Of a stretch of 64,000 bases of DNA, positions 49,340-58,609 are shown one piece after another. Position 1 is the stretch's first letter, and every line of letters begins with the position of its first letter. The notes under the pieces are model-generated. The model saw only the letters and a program-made list of their open reading frames with translations, searched no databases and was not told where the DNA came from. A program made the position numbers and the translations under genes. The stretch is from Isoetes taiwanensis (taxonomy: Eukaryota > Streptophyta > Lycopodiopsida > Isoetales > Isoetaceae): contig JAJEKV010000176.1 in the NCBI GenBank assembly GCA_021234155.1, positions 472,448-536,447 on the forward strand. Reading direction: 5' to 3'.

Positions 49340-50813
49340 CCTTACCCTATTGGGCAACCGCCACATGGCCATGTCCCATTGAAGCCACGTGGAGCCACGT
49401 GTCATCCCATGTGGACCCTAACCTATATTAACCTAAACCCTAACCGTAGTCCTCTTTTCATGGCCCTCACACCCTGGGAACCTTCTTCGAATTTCGAGCG
49501 TCGTTTGCTATGGCATAGCCTAGTGCAGCAGCCCCCAGAGTGTGTGCACGATCTTGGAGTGAGCGCGGCTTCGACCACTTCAAGGACCATGGAGACGCCA
49601 GGAATGGGAGGGAGCATTTCGGGAGCAGGTATTTGGAGTAGTGTTCATAGTAGTTCATCTGGAAATTAGCACTCCAGATGAGTCAGTATTTCGTATCTAG
49701 AATAGAGCCATCCTAGAACCCCTATTCAACATCTTGAACCCTAATCAAGGAACCCTAACTATAAGTTAGATACGTATGATTAGGTTAGATGTTATTGTGA
49801 TGATTATCATGATATGATGTTGTATGATGATGGTTGATCATGTTTGCTCCTCTTGTATTAGGAAAGGGGGTAGAGACCTAGTAGCCTTACTTAGTAATGC
49901 TCCTAGTTAGACCCTTTAGTTTCTATAATTAGGCGGCCTGTGCATAGGAACCCACCGGGCTAAGGGGGCTATGACGTGACTCAGCACTACACAACGGGGC
50001 TAGAAGAGATACGGAGGGAGGGTCCCTGCTGAGCGTGGCTACTGGGGACCCCATAGCGGGCTAGACTTATGGCCGGTCACTTCCTGTGGGCCGGGCATGG
50101 GTCCGACACCTCCTGGGGCAATGGTGTTGCCCTGCCTTTCAAGATTTGCAGGTGTTGGCCTGGTTCTTGTTTTGGGGGGTAAGTCAGGGACGAATCGTGT
50201 GCCGCCACGATTCTCTAGCCGCCCGTGGAACCTCTAGACCCTGGGAAGGGGAGATGAAACCCTTCCTGCCTCAACGGACCAGGGAGATGCAACCTGGAGT
50301 AGTCCCGATGGGTGATACCATGGGATTGCATATCCGGAAGGCTAGAGTCATGCCAGAGAACCCGATCTAGCCCATCTGCAAAGTATGCACATGAGGTGCG
50401 GATGGAGTGGTCAACCCTAGCCATTGTCTATAGCCAGCCCCGCCATTGTTATGACTCGATCTGTTATATCTTGAGGCCTAGCCGTCGGCCTACCTCCCCA
50501 AGAGTCTGAGCCGTGGGTAGGAGCTCTCATGTTTTACGGCATATGTTATCTCTGTTGTAGCTATGGATATGTGGATGTGCTACCCTTCGAGGTAGTGTGA
50601 TGTATTGCTATTGCTAGTTCTGACATTGTTTATGCTTCCGCTGTGATAGGAGCCCATAGGGGAAGGGCGTGCAAGACACCTTCGTGTCCCATTCCCACTA
50701 GGGATACCCTAGAGTGCGGGATAGACGGAGGGCCTGTGCGGTCGAAGGACCGGATGGGGGATTTCCTATGGAGTGTACGGCCGAGCGTCGTATACTTTGT
50801 AGGGAACATCACA
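49337..50813 (+). mobile_element. Probable long LTR, plus orientation, inserted in the LINE
   Basis: Starting at a TG (49337) where L1 homology ends and finishing ...GGAACATCACA at about 50813, this 1.48 kb block is immediately followed by a primer-binding-like site. It is GC-richer than its surroundings and has no coherent protein. CCACGTGG and CCACGTGT lie at 49385-49402 and a CCTATATTAACC TATA-like box at about 49422. The start is inferred from the L1 break and the TG rule only. No second LTR copy is in the window, so it may be a solo LTR or a 5' LTR with a decayed body. Confidence 0.5.
49385..49402 (+). promoter_or_regulatory. Paired G-box motifs (CACGTG) in the LTR
   Basis: CCACGTGG and CCACGTGT sit 10 bp apart, flanked by CCACATGG and CCATGTGG variants, 25-35 bp upstream of a TATA-like CCTATATTAACC. 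G-box/ABRE pairs are bound by bZIP and bHLH factors in plants. That they drive this LTR is inference from position. Confidence 0.45.
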
Positions 50814-50815
50814 AT

Positions 50816-50827
50816 GATATCAAAGCG
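50816..50827 (+). other. Primer-binding-site-like sequence after the long LTR
   Basis: TGATATCAAAGC differs from the initiator Met-tRNA site TGGTATCAGAGC by two G-to-A changes, the kind caused by deamination. It begins a few bases after a CA end (CATCACA), as expected. It supports reading 49337-50813 as a 5' LTR. Confidence 0.5.
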
Positions 50828-50829
50828 AT

Positions 50830-51670
50830 GTTCTTGGTTGACCAGGAACTAGCATTGACCATGGCCTAGTAAGTAGTCTAACAGGCCTAATAGGGTGTGG
50901 AATAAAACTTCCCACCATGGAACCTCGAAAATAGGGGAAAAATTTTCTCCCAAGGGGGGTGCACCTAATATGCACGTATTGTTCAAGTGCGTGAACGTAA
51001 AGGGCTTTTTTATTCCTATAGTCGACCGTATACGGTCGAAAGCCCATACGGTAACACTATTCATCTTCCAGCTTTGAACATGAAGGGAGCAAAGGCGGGA
51101 AGGAGAGATCCCGTAGGTGGTCAATTTGGGCAGCTTGATCCATTTCTAAGACAAGGGCTTCATTTTCTTCTTCATTGGCAACAAAAAAGCTGAAGAACTT
51201 GCTGTTGTTGATACATCACCACAACCATCATGCATCTTTTACGGAGGAGTCTCTGGGTAGATAGAACCCTAACCATCAGGTATCTTTTACAAAAGGAATT
51301 GCTGGGCAAGTAGAACCCTAACACCTAAACTCTATTCTATTTGTTCTGCATTTTACAGAAGCTGCAAGTTTTACATTTTCTTGGAGCAGAGCAGTTGGGA
51401 CTCCATCAGTGGGGTAACTGTAGGTCAGTATAGTAAGCTTAGGCTCTTGGAATAACTAATGCGGCCTTAGCTGTATTAGCCAAACTGGCTCATGGGGTTC
51501 GTTTTTGCGTGGACGTTCTCATGAATTAGGTGACTTTCTTTTCTGCAGAAATATGGTAGAATTTCAAGATTTTATGATCTCTTATTAGTTTTTTCCCTTG
51601 CAGGCCACCCCTATTTCAAAAACCCAGACCACGACAGTCAGGTTTTAGGGTTTTCAGAGGCCTTTCATAT
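50830..51670. other. No recognisable gene; possible internal region of the LTR element
   Basis: No gag domain is readable after the primer-binding-like site. A loose tandem of about 70 bp (ATCTTTTAC...GGGTAGATAGAACCCTAACC / ATCTTTTACA...GGGCAAGTAGAACCCTAACA) is at about 51230-51330. Confidence 0.45.
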
Positions 51671-51678
51671 TCAACGTG

Positions 51679-52165
51679 ATGGATGGATTTAGGGCCCAAG
51701 CTGCTCAAGGCCACTATAGATTACACCAGACCATGCGAGATGAGGCGCAACAACATTCAATCGGGGTATTTATATTTTTGTTTGTTCTTATTGAAATCAA
51801 AGCTGGTGATGTTACTTTAAAAAAAAAACACATACATGCAGATCGAGACCCTTGCTTTAAATCCTGTAAAGAGTTTTCTGCCAAATTAAAGTTGAACTTT
51901 GATGTCCGTAGTTTTTTTAAGTATGCATGGAATGCATCTCGATTTTGCCTATTGTTTTTGGATTTTTGCAGAGGTACTCCCACAATTAAGGATGAAGAAA
52001 GAAATAAATTGCTTCACCAAAATCAACAAACTGGGCTACTGGCCTTTGTAAGATACAAGCTTGATGCAGTATCCTTACTACACATCAAGCAATATAACAT
52101 TCGTGCAACATCAACCTTTGCAGATTATTTGAAAAGACTTCAGGCATCTTAGGCTGGTTCAGGTA
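51679..52165 (+). pseudogene. Unrecognised two-exon gene fragment
   Basis: Block one, from ATG 51679 to about 51765, encodes MDGFRAQAAQGHYRLHQTMR then DEAQQHSIG. Block two starts after a good acceptor (TTTTTGCAG, ending 51971) and encodes GTPTIKDEERNKLLHQNQQT then GLLAFVRYKLDAVSLLHIKQ, ending ...YLKRLQAS before TAG. The DNA between reads through in one frame but looks intronic (AT-rich, poly-A). Joining GGG|GTATTT to the acceptor gives a frame mismatch, so the gene is probably broken. The helical, polar style suggests a small adaptor or trafficking protein, but I do not recognise a family. Confidence 0.4.
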
Positions 52166-52330
52166 AACATTCCTCTATTTTCCTTTCTTGCATGGAATGC
52201 CCCAAGAAATACCGGATTTAAACCTTCAAGTTTGATTGCAGTGGCTCTAGCCCCAATACTCAGCCTAAGCACACTGGAAGTCTAGGTTGGTTTTGCATCC
52301 TGAGCACAGGTTTCTGTATTAAATGTGTAG

Positions 52331-53334
52331 AGCTACCAATGATTTTAGTCCAGTCAATATTATCGGCCATGGATCCTCTGGTACTGTTTACCGTGCTGTC
52401 CTTGAAAATGGAAGACGGGTGGCAATCAAGCAACTGGAGCGAGGGGGTAAACGAACTGAAGAAGAATTTCGAGTTGAGGTAAGGTTCTAGTTCTCTTCTT
52501 CTATTTCTGCCTGTTTTGATTCTGTAATTAAGGTGGAAAACTGATGCATTGAATAACAATTTAAACGTTTGGAGTTTTAGAACATTCTATGTCTAAATCT
52601 ATAAGGACCTTGAATTTTGATATATGCATTTACAGGTTGATATGCTTAGCCATGTACATTCAAGTTACCTTGTTGAGCTAATTGGTTATTGTGCCGATGG
52701 ATGCAAGAGGCCTTGAATATCTTCACGAATTTATGAGTCCACCTATTATTCATCGGGATTTTAAGTGCAGTAATGTTCTTCTAGATGACAAGTTTTCTGC
52801 CAAGTTATCGGATTTTGGCCTTGCAAAATTTGGATCAGAAAAGTTCAATGGTGATGTCGCAACACGTGTTTTAGGAACACATGGTTATGTGGCCCCTGAG
52901 TATGGCAAAAAAAGCTTAACTAAATTTTAACCTTCTTGACCACATTTTCTCTAGAACTAGATGTTGCACTGCAGAGAATTTTTGGCAAAGCGCAAGGTAA
53001 ATACTTCTGATATTTATCAGGGATTTTGCAGATATGTACTCACAGGCCATTTGACTACAAAATCAGATGTGTATAGCTATGGTGTTGTGCTGCTAGAGCT
53101 TTTAACTGGCCGTGTGCCTGTTGATATGAAAAGACCATCTGGGCAAGCGGTGCTCGTTTCTTGGATAAGCTTTCTCTGTTGATTTGCATAACTGGAGAGC
53201 GATACCGATATTATAATTGGAATATGTGTTGAAAATGTATGAAGGCCTTGCCAAGGTTGACAGATCGGGATAAACTTGTAGAAATGGTGGACTCTTCACT
53301 TCATGGACAGTATACCATGAAGGAGTTGATATAG
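52331..53334 (+). pseudogene. Receptor-like cytoplasmic kinase pseudogene (PBS1/CDL1-like)
   Basis: These Ser/Thr kinases act at the plasma membrane in receptor signalling. Block order: 52331-52478 (NIIGHGSSGTVYRAV, ATP lysine in RVAIKQLE), then donor AG|GTAAGG and an intron to TTTACAG 52634. Next 52635-52913 gives [13 protein letters not shown], then directly ARGLEYLHE, the catalytic [23 protein letters not shown] and [11 protein letters not shown] further block, 53032-53165, gives [19 protein letters not shown] and [19 protein letters not shown], and the last, 53245-53334, LPRLTDRDKLVEMVDSSLHG. About 50 residues (hinge and following helix) are deleted at 52697-52706 with a frame change. The last codon before the donor is TAG where Q is usual. 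Introns are kept, so it is a DNA-level duplicate. Closest style: the At3g58690/CDL1 group. Confidence 0.88.
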
Positions 53335-53439
53335 GTAAATATCTGACATCCATTTGTAGTTATTTTGCTCATGCACTATTTTGCCAATTGCTATGTTTGC
53401 TTTATTGTTTTCTTTGTTGAAGGATAATTAAAAGGGAGA

Positions 53440-53505
53440 AGAAGAAGAGGTAGAGCTTTGGATAATTGTTTTGGGTTCAAATCCCATTCTCAAGTATTTT
53501 GTATC
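53440..53505 (+). repeat. tRNA-like / SINE head remnant
   Basis: GAGGTAGAGCTTTGG (A-box-like D-arm) is followed 24 bases later by GGGTTCAAATCCC, a near-perfect B box. The spacing is shorter than in a tRNA, so the anticodon arm is partly lost. It is probably a SINE remnant between the kinase pseudogene and the next ORF. Confidence 0.35.
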
Positions 53506-53591
53506 TTATCAATTTGTGTTTGGCACCGTGGAGTTGGATGTTATATCATGGGTGCACAAATGGATATCTAACTTGACAATTGCTGGATTCC

Positions 53592-54179
53592 ACGGATGCT
53601 CTTCAACGTGATCTTCAGGCTGCCACAACACAAGTTCAATCTCTTGAAGACAGTCTCCAAAATAAGCACGCCGCCCTGTTACAGACCCGTGAGGCTCTCC
53701 AAGCTGAACAAGAAAGGACCACCACGCTTGCAGATTAGCAGGCTTAGTTGCAGACCACCATTCAGGAACTTGTGGCCCAGCTCAAGGATAAGGATAAGCT
53801 CCTTACTGATCTCCAGACCATGTATACAAGTCTCTCCAAAGATTACAACAGTTAGTTACAACAGGTTGCTTTCCGTGATGATCGCATATCTCTTCTAGAA
53901 GGACAAGTCTCAGCACTCCAGACTCAGGTCACGCCCTTACAGGCTCAGGTTGTTGGAGCCCAAAAACAGAAGTTGATTGATGACACTGAAATTGCCAGTC
54001 TTCAACTTCAGCTCTCTACTCAGGTTCCTTCATCTTCACACGCCACACACTCACACCGCCGGTTCCGTGATCAGTCCCGTCTCCTTTGCGGACAAAGATA
54101 ACAAAAAATCCGTGACTTAGAACATCAGATCAACCAAGCTCTCCAGTCTGCTGAAGAAGCGCAGAGTCAACATGAGATC
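53592..54179 (+). pseudogene. Coiled-coil N-terminal part of an unrecognised ORF
   Basis: Read in the frame of 53592, the DNA encodes a nearly continuous coiled coil of about 190 residues with heptad-like Leu/Gln/Ala spacing: DALQRDLQAATTQVQSLEDS, then REALQAEQERTTTLAD, IQELVAQLKDKDKLLTDLQT, SLLEGQVSALQTQVTPLQAQ, and near the end LEHQINQALQSAEEAQSQHE. Five stop codons interrupt it (for example two close together near 53737-53747, one near 53854), mostly C-to-T type changes of CAG/CAA. It breaks off at a foldback element at 54180, and the same frame resumes at 54733. No start codon can be fixed. It is probably the front half of the protein continued downstream. Confidence 0.6.
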
Positions 54180-54732
54180 ATTAGAGGAAATATGAGATCA
54201 CATTTTGTCCCATTAAGGGATGCTTAAAATGCCACGTCAGCTTTTTAAACTGTCCAATAAGAGAAGAGTTCCAGTGTATCTCATTCCAGTATTATGTGGC
54301 AGCCTGTAATTAATGCAGTTGCAACTAACTTCCGTAGTATCATTTTTTCATTATAACTTTTGATCCAGAACTCCGATTCAAACACTTTTTGTAGCAATGG
54401 GTTCGTCTTCTCAAAATGTATCTAATGATAACCCATTCATATACCTTTCTTGATATAAATGTACAAGAAATAAGTAAAAAATCATATTTTTTTAAGGTTA
54501 ACGCATATGACCATATTGAAATACATCATAACCATATATCATTAGAAAGATCTTTTCATTTCGCATCAAATGCAACAAACGCCGCAGCATTTTGACGAGT
54601 GGATCAAAAGTTATGGGGGAAAAACAAAAGCAATGAAGTTGTTGGTGCTGCATTAATTGCAGTTTATAGAGGGTAGCCATTCTATTGGAGGATTCTTATG
54701 GGGATGAAATGAGATCTCAAATTGCCTCTAAT
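54180..54732. mobile_element. 553 bp foldback/MITE element
   Basis: The two ends are inverted copies: ATTAGAGGAAATATGAGATC at the left and, on the opposite strand, ATTAGAGGCAATTTGAGATC at the right. The complementarity continues inward for about 240 bp with matched landmarks such as TAATTAATGCAG, TATAACTTTTGATCCA and CTAATGATA, leaving a short centre. Such long-arm foldbacks are non-autonomous DNA elements, often Mutator-related. I see no clear target-site duplication. It encodes nothing and interrupts the coiled-coil/Trp-rich ORF. Confidence 0.8.
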
Positions 54733-56124
54733 GCTACCAGCAGCTTGCTGTGACAATTCCACGGGATTATTCCACTCCCTCAAGTTATCTGGATTACGTT
54801 GTCTCATGCCGTCATCTTTTCCTTCTCAAATGGTATTCTGCAAACGTCAAGATTCACGAGCCCCTCGGCATCACCGATCTTCTCACTATATGGCCAGATC
54901 TCTCCATTAAGGATAAAGGACTCTTCTGTGCTCTCTTGGTATATGGCTTCCTCACCTGCGACGATCCTGAATTTTTTATCTTCCGCTTTGTACAGCCGAT
55001 GCCTTATGTCCTTCATGATTTCTATCTGGCTGATACCATGGATTAGTTCAATGACGGACCCAATCGGGTATTCAATGGAAATGAACAGGCTCAATGGTTG
55101 TTGTTACTGGAGAACAAATATTTGTAGGATCCAACTCACGCCATGACCTTCAAAGAAGAGTATATGCCAGACCTTGCTAATCATCTTCCTCTCTGGATTG
55201 CAGAGACTCTGCAACAAGTCCGTAAGAACTTGTCTGAGGATATGGGTATTCAATTTGCCCAAATTTATTTGCAACATCTTGGCGGATATAACACTCTGCG
55301 TGTATATTTGGACAGCCACACTGTCCCCACGGAATGGGTTTCTCCCCCTGTATATAGTATGCTTCCTTGTTCCGATTGGGAACAATGGTGTCAAACCTTG
55401 GATACTGATCTCGTTCAAGAATTCAGAGAGCAGGCTCAGAAGCCCACGATGCAGCCCCAACCAAATACTCATCCGTATGCATCTCTGGGAGCGCCACCAC
55501 GCCGTCGCTATCTCACCTCTGGCTGGCGTCTCCCTTTTTGGACCAAGGTTCTGGAAGGGCACGCTGACTGGACTCCCGCTCAGATTTCCACTGATCTCAG
55601 GTGGGATCCACGCTTTGTTCGCCACTCTGTCTGGCAAGAAAGGGATACATTGGAATGCACCAGCAATTGGATCTATATCCCCAATGAAAAAGGCTGGCAG
55701 ACGCCTACTCACGCTGTCTGGGGTCTCATTCAGTTCTTGGAGCGTGCTGCCACCTCCCCAGATCCTTCTGTTCACCGTCAAGCCAGTTTTTGTGCTGCCT
55801 TGAAGTGCCTTCTGTTGTGTTCTCTTGCACGGAAGCGCCCTATTTATTATTGCAACCCTAATGCAAGCGCCAATGCCTTTGGCCTTCAGACCTGTCTTCT
55901 GATGGAGTGCTAATATGTCCCTGCGGAGGCTCACCGTGCCCTTGAAGACATGGTGCAGTCTGGCTTTCTCATCGATGCCGCTCCGACGATTGGTCTCAAT
56001 ACGACATGAGCTTATCACGATCTACCAATCCGGCTACCGCCCCCATACCAGACAAGATGATTTTTCTGTTGCTGGGTTCCCGCCTCCTGAATCTGTTCCA
56101 TCTTTTCTCTCCACTTAGTGTCAT
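54733..56124 (+). pseudogene. Trp-rich C-terminal part of an unrecognised ORF
   Basis: Same frame as the coiled coil. It reads QQLAVTIPRDYSTPSSYLDY onward through a long hydrophobic-aromatic region (LFLLKWYSANVKIHE, LLTIWPDLSIKDKGL), then a 256-codon open stretch (55143-55913) with many Trp residues: PLWIAETLQQ, SDWEQWCQTLD, a Pro/Gln linker (PTMQPQPNTHPYAS), TSGWRLPFWTKVLEGHADW, WQERDTLECTSNWIYIPNEK. Stops lie at 55044, 55124, 55911, 56008 and beyond. It ends just before a polypurine tract and LTR-like start, so it probably is the last ORF of a non-autonomous or accessory-ORF LTR element. No protease, RT or integrase motif is present. I know no family with this pattern. The 304-codon minus frame over it is a shadow. 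Confidence 0.55.
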
Positions 56125-56126
56125 TT

Positions 56127-56138
56127 GGTGGGGGGGAG
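56127..56138 (+). other. Polypurine tract
   Basis: TGGTGGGGGGGAG directly before TGTTAGTCC has the form of the plus-strand primer site of plant LTR retrotransposons (a G-rich purine run ending one base before the LTR's TG). It marks the 3' end of the internal region carrying the coiled-coil/Trp-rich ORF. Confidence 0.6.
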
Positions 56139-56245
56139 TGTTAGTCCTGTACGTCCTGGTACAGGACTATTCATGAACACCACGGATCAGGGCAGGGGCT
56201 CCTTGCAAACCAAACCAGGAAACAAAGATAGCGCTGCTTTTACCC
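56139..56245 (+). mobile_element. Probable start of a 3' LTR, opening with a perfect hairpin
   Basis: TGTTAGTCC at 56139 starts the block after the polypurine tract. TAGTCCTGTAC (56142-56152) is exactly complementary to GTACAGGACTA (56159-56169), loop GTCCTG. The far end of the LTR is not recognisable because purine-rich low-complexity DNA follows from about 56210. A 5' partner LTR is not seen in the window, so the LTR call rests on the PPT context. Confidence 0.45.
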
Positions 56246-57275
56246 AAGGAAAAAAACAAAAGGAGAGGGAGAAAGGGAAGGGACAAAAGGCATGGGGAAA
56301 AGAGGAAGAGGAAAGGAGGAAAATAGAAGGGCGAAAAAAAGAAGAGAGAAAGGGTGAGAAAAGGGAAAAAGGAAAAAAAAAAAAAAACAAAGGAGGGCAA
56401 AAAGGGAAGGAAAAGGGTTACGAGGAAAAAGGAAGAGGGAAAGAGTGGGCAAAGGGAAGGAAAAAGGGGCACTATCAAAAGGGGAAGAGAGAAAAAAGGT
56501 GGAGAAAGGGGAAGGGAAAAAGGATATGAGAAAAAAGAAATGGAAAGAGAAAAGAAAAAGGAAAGTGGAGAGGAAGAAATAGAAGGGAAAAGGGGGAAGA
56601 ATAGAATAGAAAGGATCGAGAGAGATGAAAGGGAAAAGGGCTGTCGGTAAAAGGGAATCTAAAAGGGGAACGAAGGGGATAGGAAAAAAAGGTAAAAGGA
56701 AAAAGAGAATGTGAAAAGGGGAGGGGAAAAAAGGGAAGGGGGGAATAGAAAAAGGGAAAAGGGAAAAGCAAAGCGTGGGAAAATAGAAAAGAAAAACATG
56801 AAAAAATGGGGAAAAAGAGAAAGGAGAATAGGAAAAAGGAAAGCGTGGTGAAAGGCAAAGGGAAAAGGAAAAAAAAGGGCGATAAACTGCAAAAATTGAA
56901 AGGGGAGGGGAATGAAAAGAAAGAGGAAACTAGAAAAAGGGAAAAGCACGGAATGGAAAAGGGGAATAGAGAAAAAACAAAAGAGAAAAAAATAAAGGTA
57001 AAAAGGGAAAGGGGGACGGGAGGGAGGGGAGGGAAGGAAGGGAAAAACGGAAAAAGGAAAGGGAAAACACAGATGGGAAAAAAGAGAAGGGAAGAATGGA
57101 AAAGGAAAAAGGGAACATAGAAAAGGGAAAAGGAAAATGGGATAGTGGAAAAAGAAAAATGCAATTCGGAAAATAAAAAAGGAAAAAGGGGCAAGGGGAA
57201 AAAAAAAGAAAAGCAGAGAAAGGCAAAAGGAAAAGGGAAAGGAAAAAAATAAGGGGAAGTGAGAAATACGGTCAA
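56246..57275 (+). repeat. About 1 kb polypurine (A/G) tract
   Basis: For about 1,030 bp the plus strand is almost entirely A and G, built from GGGAAAA, GGAAAAAGG, AAAGGGAA and GAGAAAG words without a strict period; T and C are rare and scattered. Long Lys/Glu/Arg/Gly frames on the plus strand and a 285-codon Phe/Leu/Ser/Pro frame on the minus strand follow from composition alone. It probably arose by simple-sequence expansion and decay. Such strand asymmetry can form triplex (H-DNA). Confidence 0.95.
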
Positions 57276-57339
57276 ATGCTCTTGATTATGCAATTTTATA
57301 AACTTGAATTCATTTAACAATTGCTCCAGCATATCAATT

Positions 57340-57382
57340 AGAATTCCCAGCTATGCCCATCAATGTTGGGCTCAATTTCTAG
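57340..57382 (+). mobile_element. Helitron-like 3' end, plus orientation
   Basis: GCCCATCAATGTTGGGC (57355-57371) forms a hairpin with a 5 bp stem, followed by TCAATTTCTAG (CTAG 57379-57382) and a T, the layout of a plant Helitron 3' terminus. The element would extend leftward toward or into the purine tract; its 5' end is not visible. Confidence 0.45.
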
Positions 57383-57513
57383 TGCTTTCCCTAATGAGAA
57401 ACCGAGTCCCGCCTAAAATTACCCAAGCCTCTTGTTGCGCCTTTTTGCTTCTCCCCCAACCTTTTTTTTTTTTTTGTGCGATTACACAATCTTTATATTA
57501 TATTATAAAATCA

Positions 57514-57545
57514 CTAGTAACTGTACCCAGCGTTGCTCGGGAAAA
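57514..57545 (-). mobile_element. Helitron-like 3' end, minus orientation
   Basis: On the minus strand CCCGAGCAACGCTGGG (57526-57541) is a hairpin followed by TACAGTTACTAG (CTAG 57514-57517) and T. It faces the plus-strand end 131 bp away, so two non-autonomous elements converge tail to tail. The AT-rich flank (TATATTATATTATAAAAT) is a preferred type of target. Confidence 0.45.
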
Positions 57546-57549
57546 TTTG

Positions 57550-58165
57550 GAATATGTAAATGATAGGCTAGCAATGCTCACTTAGAAGGTGTCCCTACTT
57601 ATCTTCTAAAAAAAATCTATAACTGCTTTTTTAAGGCTAGATGCTTTTCATTTCCCAAAGCTTCTGCAAGATCATTTATGTAAGCTTTGAGGTTGAGGTT
57701 GAGGTCGAGGTGCAAAAGTTACTTTGTTTCTTGTCAAGGTGCAAAAGTTACTTTGTTTGTTATGAATGTGTGCGACATCCAATGTAAAGAGTCATTTATA
57801 GTGGCATCAGGATTTAAATTTTAGTAAATCATTCTAGAAATTTAACATTTCTCAAAGGAAGGAACTAATTATTCTTCATTTGGCATGGACTATATAGAAA
57901 GGTTGGTTCGTTTCTATATGGTCATTTAGTCCCAAGTGCCCACAGTTTGCTACCTTTTAATATATGAGATAATTCCCTGGGAAGTTGATAGTTATCTTGT
58001 AAGTTGCCTTTATATTAATTTTAGTTGTTATAACCATTACATAATCACTTTATATATCGCTTTAGTGTATAATAGACACTCAACTGGGCCAAAGTGATGT
58101 AATTGCCAAGTACACCATAAATCTACATAGAATCTTCTTTTCTTCAACTTATATTTAAAACGTGC
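57550..58165. other. No recognisable gene
   Basis: AT-rich. A short direct repeat GGTGCAAAAGTTACTTTGTT occurs twice at about 57710-57757. Otherwise nothing supportable; it may be the body of the minus-strand Helitron-like element. Confidence 0.45.
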
Positions 58166-58325
58166 CTAACACAACCACAACTTTGAAATTTTAGTTGCTG
58201 ATGCAAATATACTGCGCATTACAACATAAGAATTGCCATGCCTACCAGAACCACAACTTTGTAATTCTAGTTGTTGAAGCAAATATGTCACGTATTACAA
58301 CATAAGAATTGGACTGTAGTTGAAC
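58165..58325. repeat. Tandem duplication, about 80 bp, two copies
   Basis: ACAACTTTG(A/T)AATT(T/C)TAGTTG then (C/A)GCAAATAT and GTATTACAACATAAGAATTG-like ends occur at about 58170-58242 and 58250-58322. Copies are diverged. Confidence 0.75.
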
Positions 58326-58609
58326 TTCGAGACACACACATAGCGAGTCCAAGAGTGTAATGAGATGTTCTAAGCAAAATCTGCATTAGGAAATTCTCAA
58401 ACAAATATGCTAAAGATCTACAAAGTTATATTAATTTATTAACAAAGAAAATCTTTTTTAAAGAATCTTGGTACATGATATTATCAACCTGGACCACTTT
58501 TTTATGCACCAAACATCATGATGAAGAAGATTGTGTGATCAAATTGTGCGAGGGAAAATTCCCAAAAAAAAAAAAATTTAACGCATGGGGAATTTTTTGA
58601 ACATAGTAC

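Noticed and set aside
49417-49445. Telomere-like AACCCTAACC / TAAACCCTAACC string
   Set aside because: Only two or three imperfect units inside an LTR-like block; not an interstitial telomere array.
55104-56018. 304-codon minus-strand frame
   Set aside because: It overlaps the plus-strand Trp-rich ORF, which is supported by the frame continuing from the coiled coil and by the PPT context. The minus frame is its shadow.
56475-57332. 285-codon minus-strand frame, Phe/Leu/Ser/Pro-rich, looking like a membrane protein
   Set aside because: It is the complement of an almost pure A/G tract. Stop codons on that strand need T-A-rich triplets that the composition nearly excludes, so the frame is automatic.
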